This document shows, in pieces, positions 14,369-22,304 of a DNA stretch of 27,715 nt; the first letter of the stretch is position 1; every line of letters begins with the position of its first letter. This DNA is from a virus, in IMG/VR virus record IMGVR_UViG_3300030107_001470, positions 334-28,048 of that record; one strand, given 5' to 3'. Position numbers and translations under genes: made by a program. Under the pieces are notes generated by a model, which was not told the origin of the DNA, did not search any database, and saw only the letters and a list, made by a program, of their open reading frames with translations.

Positions 14369-14940
14369 TGAGATACGGTGATCTTTATAGAGTTATAGAA
14401 CTCTCTCCAGCAGCATTAGATATAGTAAAGAAGGCTATATCAAATAAGGAATTAGAATGGAGAGATAGTGCTATAGATGGTAAAGGAAGTAAGATCGCTA
14501 TTAGAAAAAGTGAAGTAGCATGGATTAACGACACGAATCTATTTAAGATGTTGATGAGTGTTGTAGGAGAAATTAATAAATTAACTGAATGGAATTTAAA
14601 TATACAAGGATGTGAACCAGTTCAGTTTGGAATTTATACTGAAGATAATTTTTATGATTGGCATGTAGATCAACATAATAGATCACATGATCCTAGAATG
14701 CATGGATGCATTAGAAAAATTAGTATGTCCCTTCTCATGAATGATGAGTCTGAGTTTGAAGGTGGCGAGTTGGATATCGAGATATATAAACCAGGAACCA
14801 ATCCAAGGTATGATACTGTGAAATTACCAAAAGGTTCTGCTGTATTCTTTCAGTCTGATATGTGGCATAGAGTCAGACCAGTAACAAAAGGAATACGAAA
14901 GTCGTTGGTAGCTTGGTTTTATGGATCTCCTTATACATAA
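14368..14940 (+). CDS. 2OG-Fe(II) oxygenase (prolyl-hydroxylase type)
   Basis: 190 residues from ATG 14368, which forms TAATG with the uvsY stop; a TTG at 14341 would only extend into uvsY. The Fe-binding triad is visible: His99-x-Asp101 in DWHVDQHN and His167 in MWHRVRP, with Arg177 (GIRKSL) as the 2-oxoglutarate ligand. FEGGELDI and GSAVFFQSD are typical of the prolyl 4-hydroxylase-like double-stranded beta-helix. The substrate is unknown; such enzymes are common in cyanophages and may hydroxylate protein, DNA or small molecules. The 3' end overlaps uvsW by 20 nt. Confidence 0.92.
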   Translation: MRYGDLYRVIELSPAALDIVKKAISNKELEWRDSAIDGKGSKIAIRKSEVAWINDTNLFKMLMSVVGEINKLTEWNLNIQGCEPVQFGIYTEDNFYDWHVDQHNRSHDPRMHGCIRKISMSLLMNDESEFEGGELDIEIYKPGTNPRYDTVKLPKGSAVFFQSDMWHRVRPVTKGIRKSLVAWFYGSPYT

Positions 14941-16390
14941 GAAAAATGAAGTCTACTTAAAGGTAGAAGCAGAACCTCATCTTCATCAAGAGGCTGCTGA
15001 ATTCTTTTCCTTTGAAGTAGAGTCTGCAAAATATATGCAGAGGAAGAATAGGTATAGAGGATGGGATGGTAAGGTACACTTATACTCACCTGCTACTGGT
15101 GAGATATATTGTGGTCTTGTTAGTTATCTTACTGAGTGGGCTGGAAAGAGAGGGTACTCATATGAATTTAAAGAGAATGAAAAGTTTGGACACCCTGAAG
15201 AAAAAAATGATTTAATTACTCCTGAATCTGTCGTTGGATTTGTGAAGGCACTTCGTTTACCTGTACAGGTTCGTGATTACCAATATAAGGCAATATATGA
15301 GTCCTTAAGATATAACCGAAGACTACTCCTGTCACCAACAGCTTCTGGTAAATCGTTGATGATTTATTCATTAGTTAGATTCCATGTTAATGTTGACAGA
15401 AGAGTGTTGATTGTAGTTCCTACTACATCTTTAGTTGAACAGATGTATAAGGATTTTGAAAGTTATGGATGGAAAGCAGAAGCATATTGTCATAAAATTT
15501 ATGCGGGTGAAGCAAAGAACACCGATCATAAAGTAATTATATCAACTTGGCAATCCATTTATAAACAACCTCGTAAATGGTTTGAGAGGTTTGATGTCAT
15601 TATAGGTGATGAAGCACATTTATTCAAGGCCAAGTCTTTAACTACTTTAATGTCTAAGTTGCATGGATGTAAATATCGTATTGGATTTACTGGTACGTTA
15701 GATGGTGCTAACGTTAATCAGTTAGTATTAGAAGGTGTGTTTGGTAGATGTTCTCAAGTAACAAGAACTAATGAATTGATGAAGCAAGGTCATGTTGCTA
15801 AGTTGAAAGTTAAGATTTTAGTATTAAAACATCACGAACAAATCTTTGAAGGATATCAAGATGAGATGGATTATCTTGTTTCGCATGAGCAAAGAAATAA
15901 ATTCATTCGTAATTTGACATGTGATCTAAAAGGAAACACATTAGTGTTATTCAATTACGTAGAGAAGCACGGTTACCCTTTGTATGAGATGATAAATAGT
16001 CATACAGACAGACCAGTACACTTTGTTTATGGTGGAGTGGATGTCGATGATAGAGAACATATACGGAGCTTAGTAGAAAATGAAAGTAATGCGATTATTG
16101 TTGCCAGTTATGGCACTTTCAGTACTGGGATTAACATTAAACGGTTGCACAACCTCGTCTTCGCCAGTCCCTCCAAGTCCAGAGTCAGAAATCTCCAGTC
16201 AATCGGAAGGGTACTTCGACAGTCTAAAGGAAAAGTAGAGGCAACGCTATATGATATAGCTGACGATATTAGTAGAGATAATGGGAAGAACTATACTCTT
16301 CTCCATCTCTTTGAGAGATTAAAAATATACAAAGAAGAAGATTTTAACTATGAAATCGTAGAGATTAAACTTAAGGATTATGGCAATTAA
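14921..16390 (+). CDS. uvsW: RNA-DNA and DNA helicase UvsW
   Basis: Superfamily 2 helicase that unwinds R-loops and branched recombination intermediates. 489 residues, near T4 (502). The N-terminal domain (EAAEFFSFEVESAK, RYRGWDGKVHLY) matches T4 UvsW. Motifs: I SPTASGKS (138-145), II DEAH (230-233), III FTGTL, and VI QSIGRVLRQ (426-434). ATG 14921 lies inside the oxygenase gene, and the stop overlaps the Sm-like gene start by 11 nt. A patch of C-ending codons covers motif VI (~16140-16220). Confidence 0.97.
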   Translation: MDLLIHKKNEVYLKVEAEPHLHQEAAEFFSFEVESAKYMQRKNRYRGWDGKVHLYSPATGEIYCGLVSYLTEWAGKRGYSYEFKENEKFGHPEEKNDLITPESVVGFVKALRLPVQVRDYQYKAIYESLRYNRRLLLSPTASGKSLMIYSLVRFHVNVDRRVLIVVPTTSLVEQMYKDFESYGWKAEAYCHKIYAGEAKNTDHKVIISTWQSIYKQPRKWFERFDVIIGDEAHLFKAKSLTTLMSKLHGCKYRIGFTGTLDGANVNQLVLEGVFGRCSQVTRTNELMKQGHVAKLKVKILVLKHHEQIFEGYQDEMDYLVSHEQRNKFIRNLTCDLKGNTLVLFNYVEKHGYPLYEMINSHTDRPVHFVYGGVDVDDREHIRSLVENESNAIIVASYGTFSTGINIKRLHNLVFASPSKSRVRNLQSIGRVLRQSKGKVEATLYDIADDISRDNGKNYTLLHLFERLKIYKEEDFNYEIVEIKLKDYGN

Positions 16391-16826
16391 CTACGCTAAA
16401 CATGAAGAAGAATTCTATGGAGTCTTTAAACTGCACAACGGTGAGGAGATTCTAGCTAAGTCTGTTCTTACAGATGATAATGGAGAAACATTATGTTTCC
16501 TTCAAGACCCAGTTGTTATTGAAATTTTTAATAAAGAGATGGGTGAGAATAAATTAATGCGTGGTGTAGGTTTTCATAAATGGATGCAACTATCTGATGA
16601 AGAATTTATTATTGTTCGTGAAAAAGATGTTATTGCTGTTGCTTCTATGAGTAAGGAAGTAGTATTAATGTATGAAACTTATCTATCTACTAACGAAGGA
16701 CAAGAGACTGAAGAAGAAAAGAAAATTCGGATCTCACGTCGCAGGGCAAAAATTAATGAAGCGTCTGGATATCTAGGAACAATCGATAAAGCAAGAGTTT
16801 TATTTGAAAAAATATATAATACATAA
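16380..16826 (+). CDS. Sm-like beta-barrel protein
   Basis: 148 residues. The N-terminal ~85 residues show the strand pattern of an Sm/LSm barrel: YGVFKLHNGEEILAKSVLTD, then TLCFLQDPVVIEI, then WMQLSDEEFIIVREKDVIAVA. Sm-like proteins of putative cyanophage origin are known from structural work on marine metagenomic sequences, and this fits their general pattern. A charged helical tail (EEEKKIRISRRRAKINEA) follows. A role in RNA binding is possible but not shown. It is the last gene of the uvsY-uvsW operon; the sigma70-type promoter for gp55 follows it. Confidence 0.7.
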   Translation: MAINYAKHEEEFYGVFKLHNGEEILAKSVLTDDNGETLCFLQDPVVIEIFNKEMGENKLMRGVGFHKWMQLSDEEFIIVREKDVIAVASMSKEVVLMYETYLSTNEGQETEEEKKIRISRRRAKINEASGYLGTIDKARVLFEKIYNT

Positions 16827-16865
16827 TATATCCCTGAACCCTTAACATGGTTAGTCTACAGGTGA

Positions 16866-16894
16866 TTGACAATCTTGTCAAGCCCTGTTAAAAT
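16866..16894 (+). promoter_or_regulatory. Sigma70-type promoter upstream of gp55
   Basis: TTGACA (16866-16871), 17-nt spacer, TAAAAT (16889-16894): a near-consensus promoter 23 nt before the gp55 ATG, so the leader is ~15 nt with AAAGGAG at 16907-16913. Host sigma factor control of the late sigma gene fits a delayed-early role. Confidence 0.85.
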
Positions 16895-16917
16895 AGAAAC
16901 ACTGAAAGGAGAACAAT

Positions 16918-17391
16918 ATGAAGAGAGCTGCTCCTAAAAAGAAACAACATTATGTCAATAATGCCGAGTTCCTTGCTGCTATCGTAAAGTACAAAGAGAA
17001 AGTAGAAATTGCCAAAGAGAAAGGTCTTCCTAAACCTCGTGTCAATAATTACATAGGAGGTTGTTTTTTAAAGATTGCAACTCATCTATCATATAGACCA
17101 AACTTTATCAACTACATGTATAAGGATGATATGGTTTGTGATGGTATAGAAAACTGTATACAATACATAGATAATTTTGATCCAGCAAAGAGTAAGAATC
17201 CATTTGCTTATTTTACACAGATAGTTTACTATGCATTCTTAAGACGTATTGCTAAAGAGAAACGTCAGATGGATATTAAAGATAAAATTTTAGAGAAGTC
17301 TGGGTATGATCATGTGTTCTCTACTGATGGAGATACTAGTGCTGATTATGCAGGAATAAAAAATAGAGTGGAGATGAATACGAAGAGATAA
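16918..17391 (+). CDS. 55: Late-transcription sigma factor gp55
   Basis: Recruits host RNA polymerase to late TATAAATA-type promoters with the sliding clamp. 157 residues (T4 gp55 is 185). Shared landmarks with T4: YVNNAEFLAAIV near the N-terminus, YKDDMVCDGIENCIQYIDNFD, then KNPFAYFTQIVYYAFLRRI and AKEKRQ. Start ATG 16918 has a strong AAAGGAG site. The late elements in the first 11 kb of this window are its expected targets. The C-terminus lacks an obvious T4-like SLDFLY clamp-binding end. Confidence 0.95.
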   Translation: MKRAAPKKKQHYVNNAEFLAAIVKYKEKVEIAKEKGLPKPRVNNYIGGCFLKIATHLSYRPNFINYMYKDDMVCDGIENCIQYIDNFDPAKSKNPFAYFTQIVYYAFLRRIAKEKRQMDIKDKILEKSGYDHVFSTDGDTSADYAGIKNRVEMNTKR

Positions 17392-17395
17392 TATT

Positions 17396-18064
17396 ATGAT
17401 CCCCACTACTATTCAGGATAACTTTTTTGAGAGACCAGATGAGATAGTTCGTCTTGCAGATTCATTACCATATCAACCTGCTCCTGAAAATACTTATCCT
17501 GGAAAAAGGACTGCTCCATTTTCTGAAATTGATGTAGAATTGGATAGGTATATTGGTCAACGTATCCTTAGATCATGGTTTCATGATGGTGAATTCAAAA
17601 AAGATACAAGTTTAAATTGGATGGCTGATATTAGATTTCAGATTTGCCATCCTATGCATGATGATCAATATCATTTAAAGAATAGAGGTTGGGCTCATTA
17701 TGATTCATCTATTAAGTTTGGTGGTATCATTTATTTAAATCCAGATCCTGAACCTGATACAGGAACATCTATCCTACAAATGAAGAAAGGATATTTTTGG
17801 AATAATGCTGAAGGTATTAAAGTGGAACGTGCTCATTATAATGGTGAAGATATTCCAGATGATGTATTTGAAAAAGGATGGAGATCTATAAATGATGAAT
17901 GGGAAGAAACTATAACAGTACAGAATCGATATAATAGGATGATGTGTTTTAATAATCAACAAGCACATAGAGTTAATACATTTGGACACAAACAAAATAG
18001 ATTAACTATTGCATTCTTCTTCCATCAACTTCGTGGTATCAATCCACCATATATGAGATTTTAA
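17396..18064 (+). CDS. 2OG-oxygenase-like protein, tandem copy 1
   Basis: 222 residues. Shows an HxD...H...R arrangement of Fe/2-oxoglutarate dioxygenases: His101-x-Asp103 in GWAHYDSS, His191 in QQAHRVNTFG, and Arg202 in NRLTIAFFF. It also has the IIYLNPDPEPDTGT segment. It resembles the DUF6445-type phage and bacterial proteins. Clearly paralogous to the next gene: both share DQYHLKNRGW, PEPDTGT and KGY-W. Starts 4 nt after gp55 (ATG 17396). Substrate unknown. It lies between the late sigma factor and gp47, so its timing is probably early/middle. Confidence 0.8.
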   Translation: MIPTTIQDNFFERPDEIVRLADSLPYQPAPENTYPGKRTAPFSEIDVELDRYIGQRILRSWFHDGEFKKDTSLNWMADIRFQICHPMHDDQYHLKNRGWAHYDSSIKFGGIIYLNPDPEPDTGTSILQMKKGYFWNNAEGIKVERAHYNGEDIPDDVFEKGWRSINDEWEETITVQNRYNRMMCFNNQQAHRVNTFGHKQNRLTIAFFFHQLRGINPPYMRF

Positions 18065-18066
18065 TT

Positions 18067-18741
18067 ATGTCTATGTTTCCTGTTATCTGTGTAGAGAACT
18101 TCTTCCCAGATCCTCAAAAAATTATTGACTATGGTGAATCTCTTCAATACTTTCTTGCAGAAGAACATCAATATCCTGGTGTTAGATCAGATACTTTGTT
18201 TAATATAGATCAGGATCTAGATAGGTATGTTGGTAATAGAATTTTAAGAAACTATTATCATAGTAATAATTGGAGTAATTATAATCATGTTAATTGGAAT
18301 GCTGAAATTAGATTCCATAAAATAAGACCATTACATAAGGATCAATATCATTTAAAGAATAGGGGATGGGTACATCAAGACGCATCTATTTTACTTGCAG
18401 GTCTAATTTACTTAAATAGAGTACCAGAACCTGATACTGGTACTAATCTTTTTACGATGAGAAAGGGTTATGCTTGGACTGAGGATGAGCATACTCAAAT
18501 TGAACATCGACATTATGCTGGCGAAAGCATACTTGACGAAAACTATGAAAGAGCATATAATGCGGTTAACGGACAATACGATCTGTCTGTTGACTTTAAG
18601 AATGTATTCAATCGTATGATTGCTTACGATAGTCAGGTTCCTCATTGTGCTCAGACTTATGGAACACAAGAAAGATTAACCCTTACATTTTTCTTTAAAG
18701 ATCTTGTAGGATCACAACCACCACTTGCTAGATTTGGATGA
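18067..18741 (+). CDS. 2OG-oxygenase-like protein, tandem copy 2
   Basis: 224 residues, paralogue of the preceding gene by tandem duplication. Putative metal and cosubstrate residues: His103-x-Asp105 in GWVHQDAS, His193 in SQVPHCAQTYG, Arg203 in ERLTLTFFF. Shared segments with copy 1 include LDRY-G-RILR, DQYHLKNRGW, PEPDTGT and FNRM. The copies differ most in residues ~60-80 and ~140-180. It begins 2 nt after copy 1 and its stop overlaps gp47 (ATGA). Substrate unknown; the two may form a heterodimer or act on different substrates. Confidence 0.8.
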   Translation: MSMFPVICVENFFPDPQKIIDYGESLQYFLAEEHQYPGVRSDTLFNIDQDLDRYVGNRILRNYYHSNNWSNYNHVNWNAEIRFHKIRPLHKDQYHLKNRGWVHQDASILLAGLIYLNRVPEPDTGTNLFTMRKGYAWTEDEHTQIEHRHYAGESILDENYERAYNAVNGQYDLSVDFKNVFNRMIAYDSQVPHCAQTYGTQERLTLTFFFKDLVGSQPPLARFG

Positions 18742-19769
18742 AAGTACTCTTAATTACTGATCAACATTTTGGGGTCCGTAATGACAATCAATATTTTATT
18801 GAACACTATAGAAAATTTTATAGTGAAATTGTTATACCTTTTTTAAAAGCATCTGGTATTAAGGAGATAATAAATCTAGGAGATACCTTTGATAGAAGAC
18901 GGTATATTAATTTCATGTCTTTGGATGCTGCAAAGGAAATGTGGTTTGATCCTGTTAAGGAATTGGGATGTCATATGACTGCCTTGATTGGTAATCATGA
19001 CATATATTATAAAAATACACTAAGGATCAATTCACCAGAAGATCTGTTGGGAGACTATGATATAGATGTTATCGATAAACCTACTACCCGTAACTTTGAC
19101 GGTACTGACATATTACTTCTTCCTTGGATATGTGATGAGAACTACGACAGAACCTTACGAAGCATCACAGAAAGTACTGCACCTATCTGTATGGGCCATC
19201 TTGAGCTTAACGGCTTTGAGGCTCATCCTGGTCATGTAATGAATACAGGTACTGATATGAGTATGTTTAGTAAGTTTAATAAAGTATTCTCAGGACATTA
19301 TCATACTAAATCTAATATGGGTAATTGCTATTATCTTGGTAACCCATATCAGTTGTATTGGAATGACTATGGCAGTAAGAGAGGGTTCCATGTATTTGAT
19401 ACTGAAACATATAAAACTACTTTCTATAGAAATCCCTTTGACACTTTCCATAAGTTGTACTATAATGATGGTGTACATATTCCCGATAAATCAGAACTGC
19501 ATGGAACGTTTGTCAAACTCATAGTAGAAGACAAGGGTGACTATGCTAAATTTGATTATGCAGTTAAGCAACTTCAGGATCTTGGTCTAGCAGATCTAAA
19601 AATTATTGAGGATCTTAGTGTTGACTTAGAAGATGGTGATGCAGTCATGGAGACTGAAGACACTATGACTCTATTAGACAACTACATAGATGAGATAGAT
19701 CTTAAAGTTGACAAGTCTAATGTTAAAGGCATTATGAGATCTCTTTATATGGAGGCTTCAGAACTGTAA
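18738..19769 (+). CDS. 47: Recombination endonuclease subunit gp47 (SbcD/Mre11-like)
   Basis: Mn-dependent nuclease subunit that with gp46 resects DNA ends for recombination-dependent replication. 343 residues (T4 gp47 is 339). Phosphoesterase motifs in order: ITDQHFG (Asp8, His10), NLGDTFDRR, LIGNHDIYYKN, MGHLELNGF, SGHYHTKSN. KPTTRNFDG and LLPWICDEN match T4 gp47 closely. The start overlaps the preceding stop (ATGA); the stop overlaps the next ATG (TAATG). Confidence 0.97.
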   Translation: MKVLLITDQHFGVRNDNQYFIEHYRKFYSEIVIPFLKASGIKEIINLGDTFDRRRYINFMSLDAAKEMWFDPVKELGCHMTALIGNHDIYYKNTLRINSPEDLLGDYDIDVIDKPTTRNFDGTDILLLPWICDENYDRTLRSITESTAPICMGHLELNGFEAHPGHVMNTGTDMSMFSKFNKVFSGHYHTKSNMGNCYYLGNPYQLYWNDYGSKRGFHVFDTETYKTTFYRNPFDTFHKLYYNDGVHIPDKSELHGTFVKLIVEDKGDYAKFDYAVKQLQDLGLADLKIIEDLSVDLEDGDAVMETEDTMTLLDNYIDEIDLKVDKSNVKGIMRSLYMEASEL

Positions 19770-20026
19770 TGTTCATCTTAGTCGATAAGAATACTGGTGG
19801 TGTTTATGCTGTCAGTAATAACAAGCAAACAAAGACAGTCCATATGTTTGAGCAAAAAGAAGATGCTGAAAGATATATGGGTTATTTGGATGCGTCCAGT
19901 TATGGAAAACCTTTGGAACTAATGAATATTGATGTTAATGCTGTTGCTATAAACTGTGAAAAGTTCGGTTATACTTATGCAATTGTTTCTAAAAACGATT
20001 TAGTTGTCCCTCCTATTAAAGAATGA
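19769..20026 (+). CDS. DUF3110-like small protein between gp47 and gp46
   Basis: 85 residues: MFILVDKNTGGVYAVSN, then MFEQKEDAERYMGYL, then NIDVNAVAINCEKFGY. The FE-x-x-x-DAERY core and the Cys-x-x-x-GY ending resemble DUF3110, a small family known from cyanobacteria and plants. Sandwiched between the two subunits of the nuclease with TAATG and ATGA overlaps at each end, so its synthesis is stoichiometrically linked to gp46 and gp47. T4 also has small genes between 46 and 47, but I see no clear homology to them. Function unknown. Confidence 0.75.
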   Translation: MFILVDKNTGGVYAVSNNKQTKTVHMFEQKEDAERYMGYLDASSYGKPLELMNIDVNAVAINCEKFGYTYAIVSKNDLVVPPIKE

Positions 20027-21744
20027 TCGTATTTGAGAGCATCAAGTGGAAGAACTTTCTTTCTACTGGTGACCAATGGACTGAGATCCAATTGAATGAT
20101 AGTCCATCTACACTTGTTGTAGGTACTAACGGTGCAGGGAAGTCTACTATGTTAGACGCTCTGTGCTTTGCTTTATTCAATAAACCTTTTCGTAAAATTA
20201 ATAGAGGGCAATTAGTTAATAGTATAAACGAGAAGGGACTAAAAGTTGAAGTATGTTTTTCTATAGGTAAAGATGAATACAGAGTTTTCAGAGGTGCAAA
20301 ACCCAATCTCTTTGAGGTTTACAAGAACAATAAGATGGTTGACCAAGAGGCTGCTGCCAAAGACACGCAGAAGTATCTGGAACAATCAGTACTCAAACTC
20401 AACTTTAAGTCCTTTACACAAGTCGTCATCCTCGGATCATCCACTTTTGTCCCATTCATGCAACTCGGAGCAAGTGTCAGGAGAGAAGTTATTGAAGATC
20501 TACTCGATATCCAGATCTTCTCAAACATGAATACACTCTTGAAAGATCGAATGCGAAATACATTAGGTCAGAGTAAAGATTGTAAACACCTTTTAGGTAT
20601 TGCTGAAGAGAGAGTACAGTTACAACAAAAATTAATTGATTCCCTTAAGGAAGTTAATGAGACAAGAAAAAAAGAAAAGGAGAAAAAGCATAAAGCAAAT
20701 GCAAAGGATGTAATTGAAAAGGAAAAACTACGTATATCTAAGAAAGCAGAATTAAAAGAACGTGAGAAGGAAGTAATTGATATTGCAGAATATAAAACTC
20801 AATTACAATCATTACGTAATGAACAAGCAGAGAATAAAGCAGAACTAAAACGTCTTACAAAGGAAGCAAAGTTTTTTGAGTCTAATGATGTTTGTCCTAC
20901 TTGCACTCAAGCAATTGGTAAGACATTTAAAAAGAGTAAGATGTCAAAGCTTAAAACTAATGGAGTTGCATTAACTAAAGAAGTCTCGAAATCTAAAGAA
21001 AGTATTAAGGATGTATTAGAAACTATTGATAAGATTGAAACTATTTCTTTAGAATTGTATGAACTTCGTACTGAAATATCTAATCATGAAAGAGAAGTAG
21101 TTCGTATTGAATTAGAAAATTTAGAAATAAAAAAAGAATTACAAGAGTTAAAGGATAACACTCCTAATATTGATAAGGAGATGGAGACTATTAGAACTTT
21201 GGAATCCCAGTTAGATAAAACTCAAAAAGATTGTTCTGAAATTAATAAGACTCTTGATGAGTTTCAAGTTGTGTCAACTCTATTAAAAGATTCTGGTATT
21301 AAGAGACAGATTATTAAAAAATATATTCCTATTTTTAATAACTTAATTAATAAGTACTTACATAGTATGGATACCTTCTTTAACTTCACTCTTGATGAGG
21401 AGTTTAATGAAGTTATCAAGAGTAGATTTAGAGATGAGTTTAGTTACTCTTCTTTCTCTGAAGGTGAAAAGCAGAAGATAGATCTAGCACTTCTCTTTAC
21501 ATGGAGAGAGGTAGCACGTATGAAGAACTCTGCTGCTACTAATCTTCTTATACTTGATGAAGTATTTGATAGTTCTCTTGATGCTTCTGCTACTGGTGAA
21601 CTTCTTACTATACTTTTAAAGTTAGGAGGAGATACTAATCTATTTGTTATATCACATAAAGGTGATATACTTAGGGATAAATTTAAGAGGTGTCTTAGAT
21701 TTGAAAAGATTAATGATTTTTCTAAAATGACGGATGATGAATAA
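20023..21744 (+). CDS. 46: Recombination endonuclease subunit gp46 (SbcC/Rad50-like)
   Basis: SMC-type ATPase partner of gp47. 573 residues (T4 gp46 is 560). Walker A GTNGAGKST (34-42); coiled coil from ~180 with a zinc hook CPTC (Cys291, Cys294); second coiled coil; signature SEGEKQ (479-484); Walker B LLILDEVFD (Asp512, Glu513); and a switch His in VISHKGD. The start overlaps the DUF3110-like gene (ATGA). Codons in ~20340-20530 shift to C-ending ones (CTC, GTC, ATC, TCC), unlike the AT-rich coiled-coil part. Confidence 0.97.
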   Translation: MIVFESIKWKNFLSTGDQWTEIQLNDSPSTLVVGTNGAGKSTMLDALCFALFNKPFRKINRGQLVNSINEKGLKVEVCFSIGKDEYRVFRGAKPNLFEVYKNNKMVDQEAAAKDTQKYLEQSVLKLNFKSFTQVVILGSSTFVPFMQLGASVRREVIEDLLDIQIFSNMNTLLKDRMRNTLGQSKDCKHLLGIAEERVQLQQKLIDSLKEVNETRKKEKEKKHKANAKDVIEKEKLRISKKAELKEREKEVIDIAEYKTQLQSLRNEQAENKAELKRLTKEAKFFESNDVCPTCTQAIGKTFKKSKMSKLKTNGVALTKEVSKSKESIKDVLETIDKIETISLELYELRTEISNHEREVVRIELENLEIKKELQELKDNTPNIDKEMETIRTLESQLDKTQKDCSEINKTLDEFQVVSTLLKDSGIKRQIIKKYIPIFNNLINKYLHSMDTFFNFTLDEEFNEVIKSRFRDEFSYSSFSEGEKQKIDLALLFTWREVARMKNSAATNLLILDEVFDSSLDASATGELLTILLKLGGDTNLFVISHKGDILRDKFKRCLRFEKINDFSKMTDDE

Positions 21745-21746
21745 CT

Positions 21747-22067
21747 ATGAGATTTAAAGCAACTGTAAATGTAAGACTAAGAGGATCTGTATCAGATGCT
21801 GCTGGTAATGCTGTGATGAATAATACTCACAGGGTTGCTGAAGGTCTTCAATCACATCTATTGCGAATTGGTAAGGTAATTGATTATTGGTTTGATGCAA
21901 AAGATTATGAAACAGCAGAGAAAGAGTTATTTAAACTTAGTGATTTGTTGTTGGCAAATACTGTAGTGGAAGATTGGAGTTATGAATTGACAGAAACAGA
22001 AGAGACTGGCATAGGAAATATATCAAATGATAATGCTGGTACATCAAAACATAGTATATTTGATTAA
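21747..22067 (+). CDS. purS: Phosphoribosylformylglycinamidine synthase subunit PurS-like
   Basis: 106 residues. KATVNVRLRGSVSDAAGNAV, then LRIGKVIDYWFDA, then LLANTVVEDWSYEL follow the PurS pattern (N-terminal strand, DxxG loop, VGK-type strand, then LLANPVIEDY). PurS bridges PurL and PurQ in the FGAM synthetase complex, the step just before PurM. The last ~20 residues (NISNDNAGTSKHSIFD) extend beyond the usual ~84-residue family length. It starts 2 nt after gp46, and its stop overlaps the next ATG (TAATG). No purL or purQ is in this window; the host enzymes or genes elsewhere must supply them. Confidence 0.85.
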   Translation: MRFKATVNVRLRGSVSDAAGNAVMNNTHRVAEGLQSHLLRIGKVIDYWFDAKDYETAEKELFKLSDLLLANTVVEDWSYELTETEETGIGNISNDNAGTSKHSIFD

Positions 22068-22282
22068 TGATTAAAGTATGGAGGATTTGGAAGTATGCGT
22101 TGGGTAGCTTCTCTGACGAAAAAACTGAACCCTACGACAACTACGTTGTTCTGGTACGTTCTATTATTTTCGTATCTTATCTCGTCACTAACTGTTTTAT
22201 TACTGCAGGGGTCATAAGACACTGGGGTGACAGTCCACAAACTGTCCCTCCTACCAAACCTGTCATCGTAGAAGTGGTATAA
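22067..22282 (+). CDS. Small single-pass membrane protein, unknown
   Basis: 71 residues with one hydrophobic segment at ~28-49 (LVRSIIFVSYLVTNCFITAG), a basic/aromatic N-terminus (MIKVWRIWKYALGSF) and a Pro/Val-rich C-terminus. Coupled to purS by TAATG. The extended -10 element of the next gene lies at its 3' end (22275-22283), including the stop codon. Codons are notably C-rich compared with neighbouring genes. No family recognised. Confidence 0.7.
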   Translation: MIKVWRIWKYALGSFSDEKTEPYDNYVVLVRSIIFVSYLVTNCFITAGVIRHWGDSPQTVPPTKPVIVEVV

Positions 22283-22283
22283 T
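22275..22283 (+). promoter_or_regulatory. Extended -10 promoter upstream of the VWA-zincin gene
   Basis: TGG followed by TATAAT (22278-22283): a perfect -10 hexamer with an extended TGn element, 21 nt before ATG 22305, which has AAAGGAAG at 22296-22303. No good -35 is seen, as is tolerated with an extended -10. Confidence 0.7.
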
Positions 22284-22304
22284 AAGTATATACACAAAGG
22301 AAGT

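Noticed and set aside
20016-20528. Minus-strand frames opposite the gp46 ATPase core
   Set aside because: Antisense shadows of a strongly conserved gene; no promoter or ribosome site seen.
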